A DNA stretch of 64,000 bases from Thermogemmatispora tikiterensis (GCF_003268475.1 NZ_MCIF01000002.1:5028100-5092099), one strand, 5' to 3'. Counted from the first letter of the stretch, positions 17,681 through 26,377 are shown. Translations and numbers: made by a program. The notes: generated by a model from the letters alone, not told the origin.

Positions 17681-17708
17681 GCTCTGGCCCGGCATGCCGG
17701 GCCAGAGC
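17681..17708. terminator. 28-bp perfect palindrome downstream of the aldo/keto reductase
   Basis: GCTCTGGCCCGGCA followed directly by its reverse complement, 14 bp per arm with no spacer. It sits 50 bp past the reductase stop. No T-run follows, so termination is inferred from position and stability. Confidence 0.5.
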
Positions 17709-17720
17709 GGTGGATCGTGC

Positions 17721-17750
17721 TTGATGCTGACAGCCGGCCTCTGATATACT
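17721..17750 (+). promoter_or_regulatory. Sigma-70-type promoter for panC-panB
   Basis: TTGATG (17721-17726), 18 bp, TATACT (17745-17750). This matches the housekeeping consensus in 4 of 6 and 5 of 6 positions and predicts a leader of about 95 bases before panC. Confidence 0.6.
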
Positions 17751-17854
17751 ACCGAAAAACCGCCTGATAGTTTTTGTCTCGATCGATGTCTTCCATTGCC
17801 TTTGTGCTATGGAAGGCCGCAGCAGTCTGAAAGAGACCACTGGTAGGGGAGGCA

Positions 17855-18742
17855 ATGGACATCATCACGACGGTGCGTGAGATGCGTCGCCTGCGGAGCA
17901 GCTGGCCGGCCCTGAGTAGCGTCGGGCTTGTACCGACAATGGGTTATCTGCACGAGGGGCATCTGTCGCTGGTGCGTCGGGCGCGTGCTGAAAACGATAA
18001 AGTAGTCGTCAGTATCTTTGTTAATCCGATTCAGTTTGGGGCGCACGAGGATCTTGAGCGCTATCCTCGTGATCTGCCCCGAGATCTCCATCTCCTCGAA
18101 GAGAGTGGTGTTGATGCGGTCCTGGTGCCGACGGCGAGTGAGATGTATCCGCCGACCTTCATCACCTATGTCGAGCCGAGTGGGCCGTTGTCCAGCGAGG
18201 CCGAGGGGGCCAGTCGTCCGGGCCACTTTCGTGGTGTGGCGACCGTTGTGCTCAAGCTCTTCAATATTGTGCAGCCGCAGCGGGCCTATTTTGGGCAGAA
18301 GGATGCCCAGCAGGTTGCTGTTATCAAGGCGCTGGTGGCCGATCTCAATCTGCCGGTTGAGTTAAGCATCATGCCGACGGTGCGTGAGCCAGACGGGCTG
18401 GCCATGAGTAGCCGCAACAGCTATCTCTCGCCGGAGGGGCGGCGGGCGGCGACCGTTCTTTACAGGGCCTTGTTGGCGGGCAAGGCTGCCTGCGAGCAAG
18501 GGGTAAGCGATGGTCCTGCTGGCGTGATACGGGTGATGCGAGACGTTGTAGCCAGTGAACCGTTAGCGCGTCTGGAGTATGCTGATGTGCGTGATCCCGA
18601 GACCTTCCAGCCGCTAGAGACGTTGCGTGCGCCTGCGCTCTTACTGATTGCGGCCTTTGTTGAGGCGGCGCGGCTGATTGACAATATCCTTCTGCGTCCT
18701 GACGGAAGTTGGGAGACTGGTCTCATCGTCTCGTCCTCCTGA
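17855..18742 (+). CDS. panC: Pantoate--beta-alanine ligase
   Basis: A 295-residue protein of usual PanC length. It joins pantoate and beta-alanine with ATP to make pantothenate, the vitamin B5 precursor of CoA. ATP-binding motifs are visible: PTMGYLHEGHLSL with the HxGH signature, FGQKDAQQ, and MSSRNSYLS as the KMSKS-like loop. VNPIQFGAHEDLERYPRDL contributes substrate contacts. GGGGAGG stands 4 bases before the ATG. The panB gene follows 48 bp after the stop, so the two form an operon. Confidence 0.95.
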   Translation: MDIITTVREMRRLRSSWPALSSVGLVPTMGYLHEGHLSLVRRARAENDKVVVSIFVNPIQFGAHEDLERYPRDLPRDLHLLEESGVDAVLVPTASEMYPPTFITYVEPSGPLSSEAEGASRPGHFRGVATVVLKLFNIVQPQRAYFGQKDAQQVAVIKALVADLNLPVELSIMPTVREPDGLAMSSRNSYLSPEGRRAATVLYRALLAGKAACEQGVSDGPAGVIRVMRDVVASEPLARLEYADVRDPETFQPLETLRAPALLLIAAFVEAARLIDNILLRPDGSWETGLIVSSS

Positions 18743-18790
18743 TTGAGCGCAGGCAGTTGGTCGAACGCGAGTGAGCAGCGAGCGAGGAAT

Positions 18791-19651
18791 ATGGGAGAGA
18801 AAATTACCGTTGCCACCGTGCAGGCTCGCAAAGGCGGGCCGCCCCTGACGATGGTCACCGCTTACGATACTGTTATGGCCACCATAGCCGATCGGGCTGG
18901 CGTGGACCTGATCCTCGTCGGCGACTCGGTGGCGGATAATGTTCTTGGCTTTTCCGATACTCTCTCCGCCACGGTAGAGATCATGATTCATCACACTGCT
19001 GCTGTGGCGCGGGCCCGGCCACGAGCTATGATCATTGGTGACATGCCCTGGTTGAGCTATCATATTTCGCTCGAAGAGAGCGTACGCAATGCGGGCCGAC
19101 TCATACGGGAGGGGCAGGCTGAGGCGGTCAAGCTAGAGGGGGGACGCAAGCGTTTGCCGGTTATCGAGGCGCTGCTGGCGGCGGAGATTCCGGTGATGGG
19201 GCATTTGGGTCTCACTCCCCAGTCCGTGCGCGTCATGGGGGGGTACCGTGTGCAGGGTCGGCGTCTGGAAGCGGCGCGGGCGCTCGTCGAGGATGCGCGT
19301 GCTCTGGCTGCGGCGGGCGTCTTTGCCATCGTGCTAGAGGGGGTGCCTACCATTGTGGCCAGAGCCATTACCAGGCTGGTGCCTGTGCCTACTATTGGCA
19401 TTGGGGCAGGACCGCACTGTGATGGGCAGGTTCTGGTTTTTCACGATCTTCTCGGGTGGCATCTCGATAGGCGCAAGGCTAAATTCGTGCGGCAATATGC
19501 CCGACTTGGCGAGGCAGCGGTGAGCGCTCTCCAGTCCTTCTTTGCCGATGTGCGCTCTGGGGCCTTTCCGAGCGAGGGCGAAAGCTATCGTATGGAAGAA
19601 GAGGAGGAACGGGCCTTCGAGGCTCTGCTCAATGAGCTGGAGGGCGGTTGA
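18791..19651 (+). CDS. panB: 3-methyl-2-oxobutanoate hydroxymethyltransferase
   Basis: A 286-residue protein. It adds a hydroxymethyl group from 5,10-methylene-tetrahydrofolate to ketoisovalerate, giving ketopantoate for the PanC branch. Visible signatures are VTAYDTVMATIADRAGVD, LVGDSVADNVLGF (Mg2+ site Asp), IIGDMPWLSYH, VKLEGGRKRLP (catalytic Glu region) and IGIGAGPHCDGQVLVFHD. The ATG at 18791 follows GCGAGGAAT; a TTG at 18743 directly abuts the panC stop but lacks a ribosome site. No panE or panD is in view. Confidence 0.95.
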   Translation: MGEKITVATVQARKGGPPLTMVTAYDTVMATIADRAGVDLILVGDSVADNVLGFSDTLSATVEIMIHHTAAVARARPRAMIIGDMPWLSYHISLEESVRNAGRLIREGQAEAVKLEGGRKRLPVIEALLAAEIPVMGHLGLTPQSVRVMGGYRVQGRRLEAARALVEDARALAAAGVFAIVLEGVPTIVARAITRLVPVPTIGIGAGPHCDGQVLVFHDLLGWHLDRRKAKFVRQYARLGEAAVSALQSFFADVRSGAFPSEGESYRMEEEEERAFEALLNELEGG

Positions 19652-20139
19652 GGTGGGAGGAGGGAGGGAGAGAGCAATACAGCCCTGCCTGCTACCCGTA
19701 TTGAGCCTCCCCGAGGCCGAGGCTGGCCCTGACTGGTCGTGGAAGGTATGAGTGAGCGTGCGTGCTCTCGGTCCTTACGGGGAATGGCGAGGCCTGTCGG
19801 TAGCTCTTCTGTGCCGTCACGCTCAGTGGTCAAGAGAGAGACCGACGCCCGTCGGTTCCGCTCGCACCACCTTGCTTCACAGACGGGTGCGTGACACGCC
19901 GAGACGAGGTGAGATAAGCAAGATGCGGAGCCTTTTCTTGTGCTCTGCTGTTATTATCAATGTTTGCGATGTCTAATACACAAGTGCTCTCTGAGCGGGA
20001 TGCCAGTGCTTGCCTGACTGATGTAGCTGCCATCGGCTGACCAGAGTGGTGAAATCCCTCTCTGCGTCTCGTTGTTGGGCGCTGCCGGCTGGGGTGGTGC
20101 TTTGTGAGACCGGCAGGCCAGGAAGAGCAAAAGAAATGC
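19652..20139. other. Intergenic region, nothing recognised
   Basis: About 490 bp between panB and the tRNA-Asp promoter. Open frames here show no family motifs or good ribosome sites. Confidence 0.45.
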
Positions 20140-20169
20140 TTGACAGAGTGTACTCTCTTCTGGTATGAT
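20140..20169 (+). promoter_or_regulatory. Promoter of tRNA-Asp
   Basis: TTGACA (20140-20145), 18 bp, TATGAT (20164-20169): a perfect -35 and 5/6 -10. Transcription would begin near 20176, about 40 bases before the mature tRNA. Confidence 0.7.
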
Positions 20170-20215
20170 AGCCATTGCCACGAGCGAGGCTGACAAGACT
20201 CAGCTCGATGGTTGA

Positions 20216-20289
20216 GGAGCCGTAGTGTAGTGGCCTAACACGCCTGCCTGTCACGCAGGAGATCGCGGGTTCGAATCCCGTCGGTTCCG
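20216..20289 (+). tRNA. tRNA-Asp (anticodon GTC)
   Basis: A full cloverleaf can be drawn. Acceptor GGAGCCG pairs with CGGTTCC (one G-T), the D stem is GTGT/ACAC, the anticodon stem CCTGC/GCAGG holds loop CTGTCAC with anticodon GTC, and the T arm is GCGGG-TTCGAAT-CCCGT. The discriminator is G; CCA is not encoded. A hairpin terminator follows. Confidence 0.95.
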
Positions 20290-20321
20290 TTTGTACCAGT
20301 GGCTTGTCAATGTACTCAGTG

Positions 20322-20369
20322 CCCCGTCCAGCATGTGCAAGATGGGCAGAAAGGCTGGACGGGGTTTTA
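20322..20369 (+). terminator. Hairpin with T-run after tRNA-Asp (copy A of a repeated hairpin)
   Basis: CCCCGTCCAGC (20322-20332) and GCTGGACGGGG (20354-20364) pair perfectly over 11 bp around a 21-base loop and are followed by TTTTA. It fits a rho-independent terminator for the tRNA. The same architecture, with compensatory changes, recurs at 21893. Confidence 0.7.
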
Positions 20370-20579
20370 CTTGTTGCAATCATCTTATTCTCCAGATCGT
20401 CGTACAGCCCCTCTGGCTCTAGCAGTATCGTGGCCATCTCCCACAGGGCTGCCATCTCTGGCATTTGCTCGCCTGCCTCAATCGCTTCCTCCAGGGGCGC
20501 CTTGCATATGCAACTCGTCCATCAGGCGTACGCCTGGATAGACTGCTGGGTCAAACTCGGGCGCTGATTTTGGGCCGGT

Positions 20580-21060
20580 TGATCGCTATCCGAAAGGAAA
20601 GTCTCCCTTGGTCCTCTGGCGCCCGGGCTGGGGTCGCTGCCTGTGCCTGGCCCGGGTCAGCAACTGCAGCTCTTCCCCTTGCAGCAGCTCGGAGAGCGCC
20701 CGCGCCAGCTCCGGCTCTGCACCAGGCAGGAGCGGCGCCGCGCTAATCCAACTCCAGGGGAATCGCCTCGCTACCCAGGACTAGCAACGAATGCGGGGCT
20801 GCTGCGTGGGGACGTCTGCCAGGGATCATCGGCGTTGCCGAGCCGAGCAGATCGCCGGTCAAAACGGGGGCTTGCTCTCGCACAGGCGGCGTGAGCACCA
20901 CGGGACACGAGCCGGTGGCGATCAGGAGCTGCTTGCCGTACAGGCACTGAGGCCTTCCAGTTAGTACCTCTTCCTACTACGAGCAGCAGAAGCCTTTTTT
21001 GACGCTGATGCCGTTCACTTCGAGGATCTCGGCTCCCGCTCTCTCACGCAGCGATCCTCG
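20580..21060 (-). pseudogene. Decayed pyridine nucleotide-disulfide oxidoreductase (MerA/Lpd-like)
   Basis: Minus-strand reading gives GAEILEVNGISVKKG, two in-frame TAG stops, then YGKQLLIATGSCPVV ... PVLTGDLL ... HSLLVLGSEAIPLEL and a stop; in another frame LLPGAEPELARALSELLQ and EELQLLTRA follow. These are, in order, the segment before the FAD-domain exit, the L-I-A-T-G-S motif, the second Rossmann strand (normally V-I-G-G-G-x-I-G-x-E) and the L-L-P-x-E-P-E-L helix of class I flavoprotein reductases. Two stops, a frameshift, a lost stretch (AQAFARLG region), a damaged GxGxxG and no N- or C-terminus show it is dead. Mercuric reductase versus dihydrolipoamide dehydrogenase cannot be decided. 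Confidence 0.6.
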
Positions 21061-21115
21061 AATGGCTTTTGAAGGCGGCTGAGGGCCATATGGCCTGGCA
21101 TCATTACCGCACAAG

Positions 21116-21140
21116 AGCGGTTGCTAATGACCGCTTTTTT
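21116..21140 (+). terminator. Small terminator upstream of the CRISPR leader promoter
   Basis: AGCGGT (21116-21121) and ACCGCT (21130-21135) form a 6-bp stem ending in a run of six T. It lies 20 bp before the CRISPR promoter and would insulate the array from read-through. Confidence 0.5.
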
Positions 21141-21157
21141 GGGATCATCGAAAACCC

Positions 21158-21186
21158 TTGACGGAGGCCGCTTCTCATGCTATCTT
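21158..21186 (+). promoter_or_regulatory. CRISPR leader promoter
   Basis: TTGACG (21158-21163), 17 bp, TATCTT (21181-21186), ending 12 bp before the first repeat. Spacing and position predict transcription of the array on the plus strand, starting at or just before repeat 1. The leader is therefore very short. Confidence 0.6.
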
Positions 21187-21198
21187 AGAGGGGGTGCC

Positions 21199-21749
21199 GT
21201 CAAAAAGCATCGCAAGCCCGTTGTGGGATTGAAACATGATCGATCTCGACGATTGTCTGATTCGCGGGGAGTCAAAAAGCATCGCAAGCCCGTTGTGGGA
21301 TTGAAACTAACGGCTATATAACCGGCCTGCCGTCAGATCCAGGAGTCAAAAAGCATCGCAAGCCCGTTGTGGGATTGAAACAGAAACACCCCGAGACTCA
21401 TCAAACTGCGGAACTGTCGTCAAAAAGCATCGCAAGCCCGTTGTGGGATTGAAACGTCCCCATTCGACATCGGCACAATCCCGATGTGGTCAGTCAAAAA
21501 GCATCGCAAGCCCGTTGTGGGATTGAAACTTTCGCTTTGTCCCTTGGCCAGGTGGCTCTGACCGCGTCAAAAAGCATCGCAAGCCCGTTGTGGGATTGAA
21601 ACGAGCAGCTTGAGCAGCGGTGAGTCGGACTCTTTCGCGTCAAAAAGCATCGCAAGCCCGTTGTGGGATTGAAACGACGGAAGAAAGCTGATGGGGACCA
21701 CCCTGACGGCAGGTCAAAAAGCATCGCAAGCCCGTTGTGGGATTGAGAG
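21199..21749 (+). CRISPR. CRISPR array, 8 repeats of 37 bp and 7 spacers
   Basis: Repeats begin at 21199, 21271, 21345, 21419, 21493, 21566, 21639 and 21713. The unit starts GTCAAAAAGCATCGCAAGCC and ends CGTTGTGGGATTGAAAC. Spacers are 35, 37, 37, 37, 37, 36 and 36-37 bp. Seven repeats are identical; the last ends TTGAGAG instead of TTGAAAC, the usual decay at the leader-distal end. The ATTGAAAC terminus is the 8-base 5' handle typical of type I and III crRNAs, so the array is read on the plus strand. No cas gene is within 21 kb upstream or 42 kb downstream in this window. Confidence 0.98.
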
Positions 21750-21892
21750 GGATTAAAAGGGGTTGAAGCCGAGAGAAGGAAAGTGATAGATCGTCTGGGC
21801 CTGCAAGTAATCAGAAAGCAGGACAAGCCTGCCAACTTCCCTCACACCTGTATCCTCTCACCAGCAGACCTCTGGTTTGTTGAATGCAAGTA

Positions 21893-21940
21893 TTCCGTTC
21901 AGCAGGCGCAAGACGGAGAAGAAGGCTGGATGGAGTTTTA
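21893..21940 (+). repeat. Hairpin element, copy B
   Basis: TTCCGTTCAGC (21893-21903) pairs with GCTGGATGGAG (21925-21935) over 11 positions using G-T pairs, around a 21-base loop and followed by TTTTA. Loop length, loop core GCAAGA-GG and the downstream TTTTA match copy A at 20322. Stem differences preserve pairing, so it is a structured repeat. No gene ends just upstream, which argues against a simple terminator. Confidence 0.65.
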
Positions 21941-22215
21941 GCACGGCTCTGGCTTTATTCCCCACCATCATTGGGAGAGGCCACCCGGCTCGACCAGCAG
22001 CCTCCCATATGGCGCCGCTCCTCGGAAGGCAGAGACTCCCCCATAAGGCTACCCGGCTGCGCCACGTGCAGTGCAGACGGTCACCCACTGGCCCCACCCG
22101 GCACAGGCGCCCTACCAAGGAACAACCTCGCTCCCTCCACGAGGGAACCTCTCATCGACAAAAAGCAAGACCATGTCTTGCTGTCTCCTACCATCCTCGA
22201 CCTGCTCCTCCTGGC

Positions 22216-22848
22216 TCAGCTCCCAGATCCCTGCTCTGCCCGCCTTCCCTGTGAAACAAGCTGCTCCGGGGCCACACCCAAAACCGCAAAGATCGCTGGC
22301 AGCGTGAGCTTGCGCACCAGTTGCCCCATCTCCTCCGGCGTCTTCTCGCGCGGATGTTCGAGCCACCAGGTGATCGCCGTGTAGAGAGTCCCGCTGACGT
22401 AGCTGGCCAGCAAGCTGATGGGAACTGCCGGCTCTCCAACAAGAGCCAGCAGCGGCCTCAGAAGAAAATACTCTACCTGGCTCGTGAGGTAAGCCATAAG
22501 ACGGTGCCTGGCCAATGCCGCCCCCCTCTCGCTGAGAAGCACCTCATAGAGATGGCGATAACGCTCGACATGACGGAAAATCTGCTCATTGAGCGCCGGC
22601 CTCTCCTGAAGAAAATCCGCAGGACGTAACGGCTCCAACTGCCGGGCCAGGTCCTCCTGCAAACGCTGAATAGTCGCCAGGAGCAGCTGCTCCTTATCCC
22701 GATAGTGCAAATAGAAAGTAGCGCGCCCCACATTAGCACGATCGGTGATCTGCTGGATAGTAATACTCTCATAGTTGCGCTCCTCGATCAGCTCCAGCAA
22801 AGCGCGCTCCAGTAACTGACGAGTACGCTGAACACGCCGATCCTCCAT
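22216..22848 (-). CDS. TetR/AcrR family transcriptional regulator
   Basis: A 210-residue TetR protein. RRVQRTRQLLERALLELIEE begins the DNA-binding domain and SITIQQITDRANVGRATFYL is the helix-turn-helix, followed by H-Y-R-D-K-E-Q-L. The C-terminal part (EYFLLRPLLALVGEPAVPIS, W-W-L-E-H-P) resembles the TetR_C_33-type domain. GGAGAGGAG precedes the ATG at 22848. It is divergent from the P450 fusion, with two similar palindromes in the shared region, so it most likely represses both transcripts until a fatty or aromatic ligand binds, as in P450BM3-type systems. Confidence 0.88.
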   Translation of the reverse strand: MEDRRVQRTRQLLERALLELIEERNYESITIQQITDRANVGRATFYLHYRDKEQLLLATIQRLQEDLARQLEPLRPADFLQERPALNEQIFRHVERYRHLYEVLLSERGAALARHRLMAYLTSQVEYFLLRPLLALVGEPAVPISLLASYVSGTLYTAITWWLEHPREKTPEEMGQLVRKLTLPAIFAVLGVAPEQLVSQGRRAEQGSGS

Positions 22849-22884
22849 ACGCTCCTCTCCTTTATCGAAATCGCTGTCTACTAA

Positions 22885-22901
22885 TAGACACAATGTGTCC
22901 A
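22885..22901. promoter_or_regulatory. TetR operator candidate 1
   Basis: TAGACACAATGTGTC contains the perfect palindrome GACACA-A-TGTGTC (22887-22899). It lies 37 bp upstream of the TetR start and shares TAGACA-N3-TGT with the second site at 22964. Confidence 0.6.
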
Positions 22902-22927
22902 GGATCTCTATCTCCCTGCCCTGCCTC

Positions 22928-22957
22928 TTGACAGACCGGGACCCCTAGCCCTACAGT
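22928..22957 (+). promoter_or_regulatory. Promoter of the P450 fusion gene
   Basis: TTGACA (22928-22933), 18 bp, TACAGT (22952-22957). The start would fall near 22964, exactly on the second palindrome, giving a leader of about 200 bases before the GTG at 23168. Confidence 0.5.
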
Positions 22958-22963
22958 TCTTAC

Positions 22964-22978
22964 TAGACAATATGTCTA
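22964..22978. promoter_or_regulatory. TetR operator candidate 2
   Basis: TAGACA-ATA-TGTCTA is a perfect 6-bp inverted repeat with a 3-bp spacer, placed at the predicted +1 of the P450 promoter. Repressor bound here would block transcription. Confidence 0.65.
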
Positions 22979-23167
22979 ATAAAATATGCAGTGTCAAGGA
23001 TGTGCTCAATCTCCAAACAGGAGAGCAGCCTTGAGACGCCAGAGATCAAAGGCTGTTTGTCTCCCTCTCGTTACGACACTGGGGCAGGAGCTGACAATCG
23101 CTGCGCCACCCAGTGGAGAGCAGACCAGGTCGGACGAGAGGAGAAAGGCACCTCAAGAGGAGGAGCT

Positions 23168-26100
23168 GTGTCATTATCATCTCCATTCGCCACGATTCCG
23201 CAGCCTAAGCCAGATCCGCTGCTCAAAAATCTCAAAGATCTCGACCCTGACAGACCTGTCCAGAGTCTGATGCGACTGGCACGTCTCTATGGCCCCATTT
23301 TTCGCCTCCAGCTGCCAGGCAGAGAGATGCTAGTCGTCAGCTCGCAGGCCCTCGTTGACGAGCTGTGTGATGAACAGCGGTTTGATAAGAAGGTTCACGC
23401 GCCCCTGGAACACATTCGCGCCTTTGCCGGCGACGGCCTCTTCACCGCCTACACGCAAGAGCCGAACTGGGCGAAAGCTCACCGCATCCTCATGCCCGCC
23501 TTTGGGCCGGCAGCGATGCGCGAGATGTTCGAGCCGATGCTTGACATCGCCGAACAGATGCTACTGCGTTGGGAGCGCTTCGGACCCCAGGCGGTCATCG
23601 ATGTATCTGATAACATGACACGCCTGACCCTGGATACCATCGCCCTCTGCGCCTTCGGCGAGCGGCTGAACAGCTTCTACCGGCAGGATATGCACCCCTT
23701 TGTGCATGCGATGGTAGAGGCACTGATCGAATCCGGGGCCCAGGCGCGGCGTCTTCCCATCCAGAACCAGCTGATGCTCCTCACCAGACGCCGCTATGAG
23801 CAAGACATCCGCTCCATGCACCAGTTCGCCGACGAGATCATCGCCCATCGCCGGCTTGATCCCGAGGCGGCCAATCGGCATGACCTACTCAGTCGCATGC
23901 TCCAAGGACGCGACCCGATCACCGGCGAAGGTCTCGATGACGAAAATATCCGCTACCAGCTGGTTACCTTCCTCATCGCGGGACACGAGACTACCAGCGG
24001 CCTGCTCTCTTTCGCCCTCTATGAGCTGCTTAAGAACCCTCATGTACTGGCCCGTGCCCGCGCCCACGTTGATGAGGTGCTGGGCGACGCAATCCCGCGC
24101 TTCGAGCACCTGGCCCAGCTCACCTATATCGATCACATCTTGAAAGAGACGCTGCGCCTCTGGCCGACAGCCCCTGCTATCGCCTTGCAGCCCTACGAGG
24201 ACACCCTGCTCGCCGGCACCTATCCGCTTACCAAAGGCGAGACCATCCTGGTTCTCATTCCTATGTTGCACCGCGATCCCCGGGCCTGGGGCGAAGATGT
24301 GGAGTGCTTCGATCCCGATCGTTTCGAGCCAGCGCGCTATGCACAGGTGCCCGCCAATGCCTGGAAACCCTTCGGCAATGGCCAGCGCTCCTGTATTGGC
24401 CGCCCCTTTGCCTTACAGGAAGCGACCCTGGTTCTCGCCATGATTCTGCAGCGCTTTGACCTGATCGAGCACGATCCCAGCTATCAGCTGCGTATTCGCG
24501 AGACGCTGACACTCAAGCCCGAAGGCTTTTTCATCCGCGCCAGACGCAGAGCAGGCCGACCTTGCTCCCCAGTGGTCACCTGGGAGCGGGCCAGGTCCAC
24601 CCATCCGCAACCACAGACGCAGACTGCCACTATCCCTGTCAGACAGCCAGCGGAGGCACTGACACCCCTGCTGGTGCTCTTCGGCTCGAATGGCGGTTCA
24701 TCGGAAGCCTTCGCTCGACGCATTGCCACTGATGCCGGCGTCCAGGGCTACAGTGCCAGCGTCGCCCCCCTCGATGAGTATGTCGGGCGGCTGCCGACCG
24801 AGGGCGCCGTTGTCATCGTCACCTCCTCCTACGAGGGGCAGCCCCCTGATCAGGCCAGACAGTTTGTGGCCTGGCTGGAAACCCTCAAAGCCGGCGATCT
24901 CCAGGGGGTGCGCTACGCCGTCTTTGGCTGTGGTAACCGCGACTGGCTGCGCACCTATCAGGCCATTCCCAAGCGCATCGATACCGCCCTGGCCGCGGCA
25001 GGGGCCACACGACTCAAAGAGCGGGGTGAGGCGGATGCTCGTGGCGATTTCTTCGGCGACTTCGATCGCTGGTACGATACCTTCTGGTCGAGCCTGGCCC
25101 CCGTCTTTGGCAAGCACCTGCAGCCGGTGGCCAGTCGTCGAACCTATGAGGTAGAGATTGTACCCTCGGCGCGCCCAGCGCTGCTACGCCAGGGAGATAT
25201 GCAGCGCGGTACCGTCGTCGCCAATCGCGAGCTGGTCAATCTCGCCTCTCCACTCGGACGCTCGAAGCGCGAGGTGGAGATCGCTTTGCCAGAAGGAATG
25301 AGCTATCGAGCCGGAGACTACCTGGCTGTCTTACCTACAAATCCCGAGATCAACGTCGAACGCGCGCTGCGCCGCTTTGGCCTGGCTCCCGACACGCAGA
25401 TTGTCCTGCATAAGGCCAGCGCCGATAGTCAGACCTCGCTGCCGACAGGTTACCCCATCAGCGTACGAGAGCTGCTGGCCAACTATGTTGAGTTAGCACA
25501 ACCAGCTACACGTAAGCAGGTAGCTGCGCTGGCAGCAGAAACAGGCCAGCCCGAGGAGAGAGCGCGGCTTGAGGCCCTGGCGCAGACGGATCGCTATGAG
25601 CAGGAGGTCCTTCATCGGCGGCTCAGCGTCCTTGATCTGCTTGAGCAGACGCCCTCCTGCGCACTCTCCCTCGGAGCCTTCTTAGAGATGTTACCTCCCA
25701 TGCACGTGCGGCTCTACTCGATCTCATCCTCGCCGCTCTGGCGAGCAGATCACTGCACGATTACCTTCTCCGTGCTGCAGGCGCCGGCCTTCTCAGGCCA
25801 GGGCACCTATCTGGGGGTAGCCTCAACGTACCTGGCTGCTGCGCAGCCCGGCGCAAGTGTCTCGGTCGCAGTCCGGCCCTCACAGGAAGCCTTTCACTTG
25901 CCGAGCACACTCGATACTCCGCTCATCATGGTTTGCGCCGGAACGGGCATTGCCCCCTTTCGCGGCTTCCTGCAGGAACGTGCTATTCTCGCCTCTCATG
26001 GGCAGACGCTGGCGCCGGCCCTCCTCTTCTTCGGCTGCGATCATCCCGAGGTCGACTATCTCTATCGTGAGGAGCTGGAGCAGTGGGAGCAAGCTGGCAT

Positions 26101-26377
26101 CGTGCAACTACGACCGGCCTTTTCCCGGTGTCCAAACGGCCAGATCCGCTACGTGCAAGATCGTCTCTGGCATGACAGAGAGGAGATCGTCGATCTGTTC
26201 AAGCGCAATGCGCGGATATACGTCTGTGGTGACGGGCAGCAGATGGCTCCGGCGGTGCGAGCAACGTTTGTGCGCATCTATCAGGATGCAATGCATTGCT
26301 CACCCGAAGAGGCTGAAGCCTGGGCGCGCGAAATAGAGCGCACCAGAACGCGCTACGTAGCGGATGTCTTCTCCTGA
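23168..26377 (+). CDS. Bifunctional cytochrome P450/NADPH-P450 reductase (CYP102-like)
   Basis: A 1069-residue self-sufficient P450 of the P450BM3 type. The haem domain (~1-470) shows the oxygen-activating AGHETTSGLL helix, ETLRLWP (ExxR) and FGNGQRSCIGRPFA with the haem-thiolate Cys. A linker leads to the FMN flavodoxin domain (LVLFGSNGGSSEAFARRIA, YAVFGCGNRDW), then FAD (RLYSISSSPLW) and NADPH (MVCAGTGIAPFRGFLQER) domains, ending YVADVFS. The GTG at 23168 is chosen for AGGAGG 5 bases upstream and normal length; the frame is open to 22991 without similarity. Family substrates are long-chain fatty acids, hydroxylated near the omega end. Confidence 0.95.
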   Translation: MSLSSPFATIPQPKPDPLLKNLKDLDPDRPVQSLMRLARLYGPIFRLQLPGREMLVVSSQALVDELCDEQRFDKKVHAPLEHIRAFAGDGLFTAYTQEPNWAKAHRILMPAFGPAAMREMFEPMLDIAEQMLLRWERFGPQAVIDVSDNMTRLTLDTIALCAFGERLNSFYRQDMHPFVHAMVEALIESGAQARRLPIQNQLMLLTRRRYEQDIRSMHQFADEIIAHRRLDPEAANRHDLLSRMLQGRDPITGEGLDDENIRYQLVTFLIAGHETTSGLLSFALYELLKNPHVLARARAHVDEVLGDAIPRFEHLAQLTYIDHILKETLRLWPTAPAIALQPYEDTLLAGTYPLTKGETILVLIPMLHRDPRAWGEDVECFDPDRFEPARYAQVPANAWKPFGNGQRSCIGRPFALQEATLVLAMILQRFDLIEHDPSYQLRIRETLTLKPEGFFIRARRRAGRPCSPVVTWERARSTHPQPQTQTATIPVRQPAEALTPLLVLFGSNGGSSEAFARRIATDAGVQGYSASVAPLDEYVGRLPTEGAVVIVTSSYEGQPPDQARQFVAWLETLKAGDLQGVRYAVFGCGNRDWLRTYQAIPKRIDTALAAAGATRLKERGEADARGDFFGDFDRWYDTFWSSLAPVFGKHLQPVASRRTYEVEIVPSARPALLRQGDMQRGTVVANRELVNLASPLGRSKREVEIALPEGMSYRAGDYLAVLPTNPEINVERALRRFGLAPDTQIVLHKASADSQTSLPTGYPISVRELLANYVELAQPATRKQVAALAAETGQPEERARLEALAQTDRYEQEVLHRRLSVLDLLEQTPSCALSLGAFLEMLPPMHVRLYSISSSPLWRADHCTITFSVLQAPAFSGQGTYLGVASTYLAAAQPGASVSVAVRPSQEAFHLPSTLDTPLIMVCAGTGIAPFRGFLQERAILASHGQTLAPALLFFGCDHPEVDYLYREELEQWEQAGIVQLRPAFSRCPNGQIRYVQDRLWHDREEIVDLFKRNARIYVCGDGQQMAPAVRATFVRIYQDAMHCSPEEAEAWAREIERTRTRYVADVFS

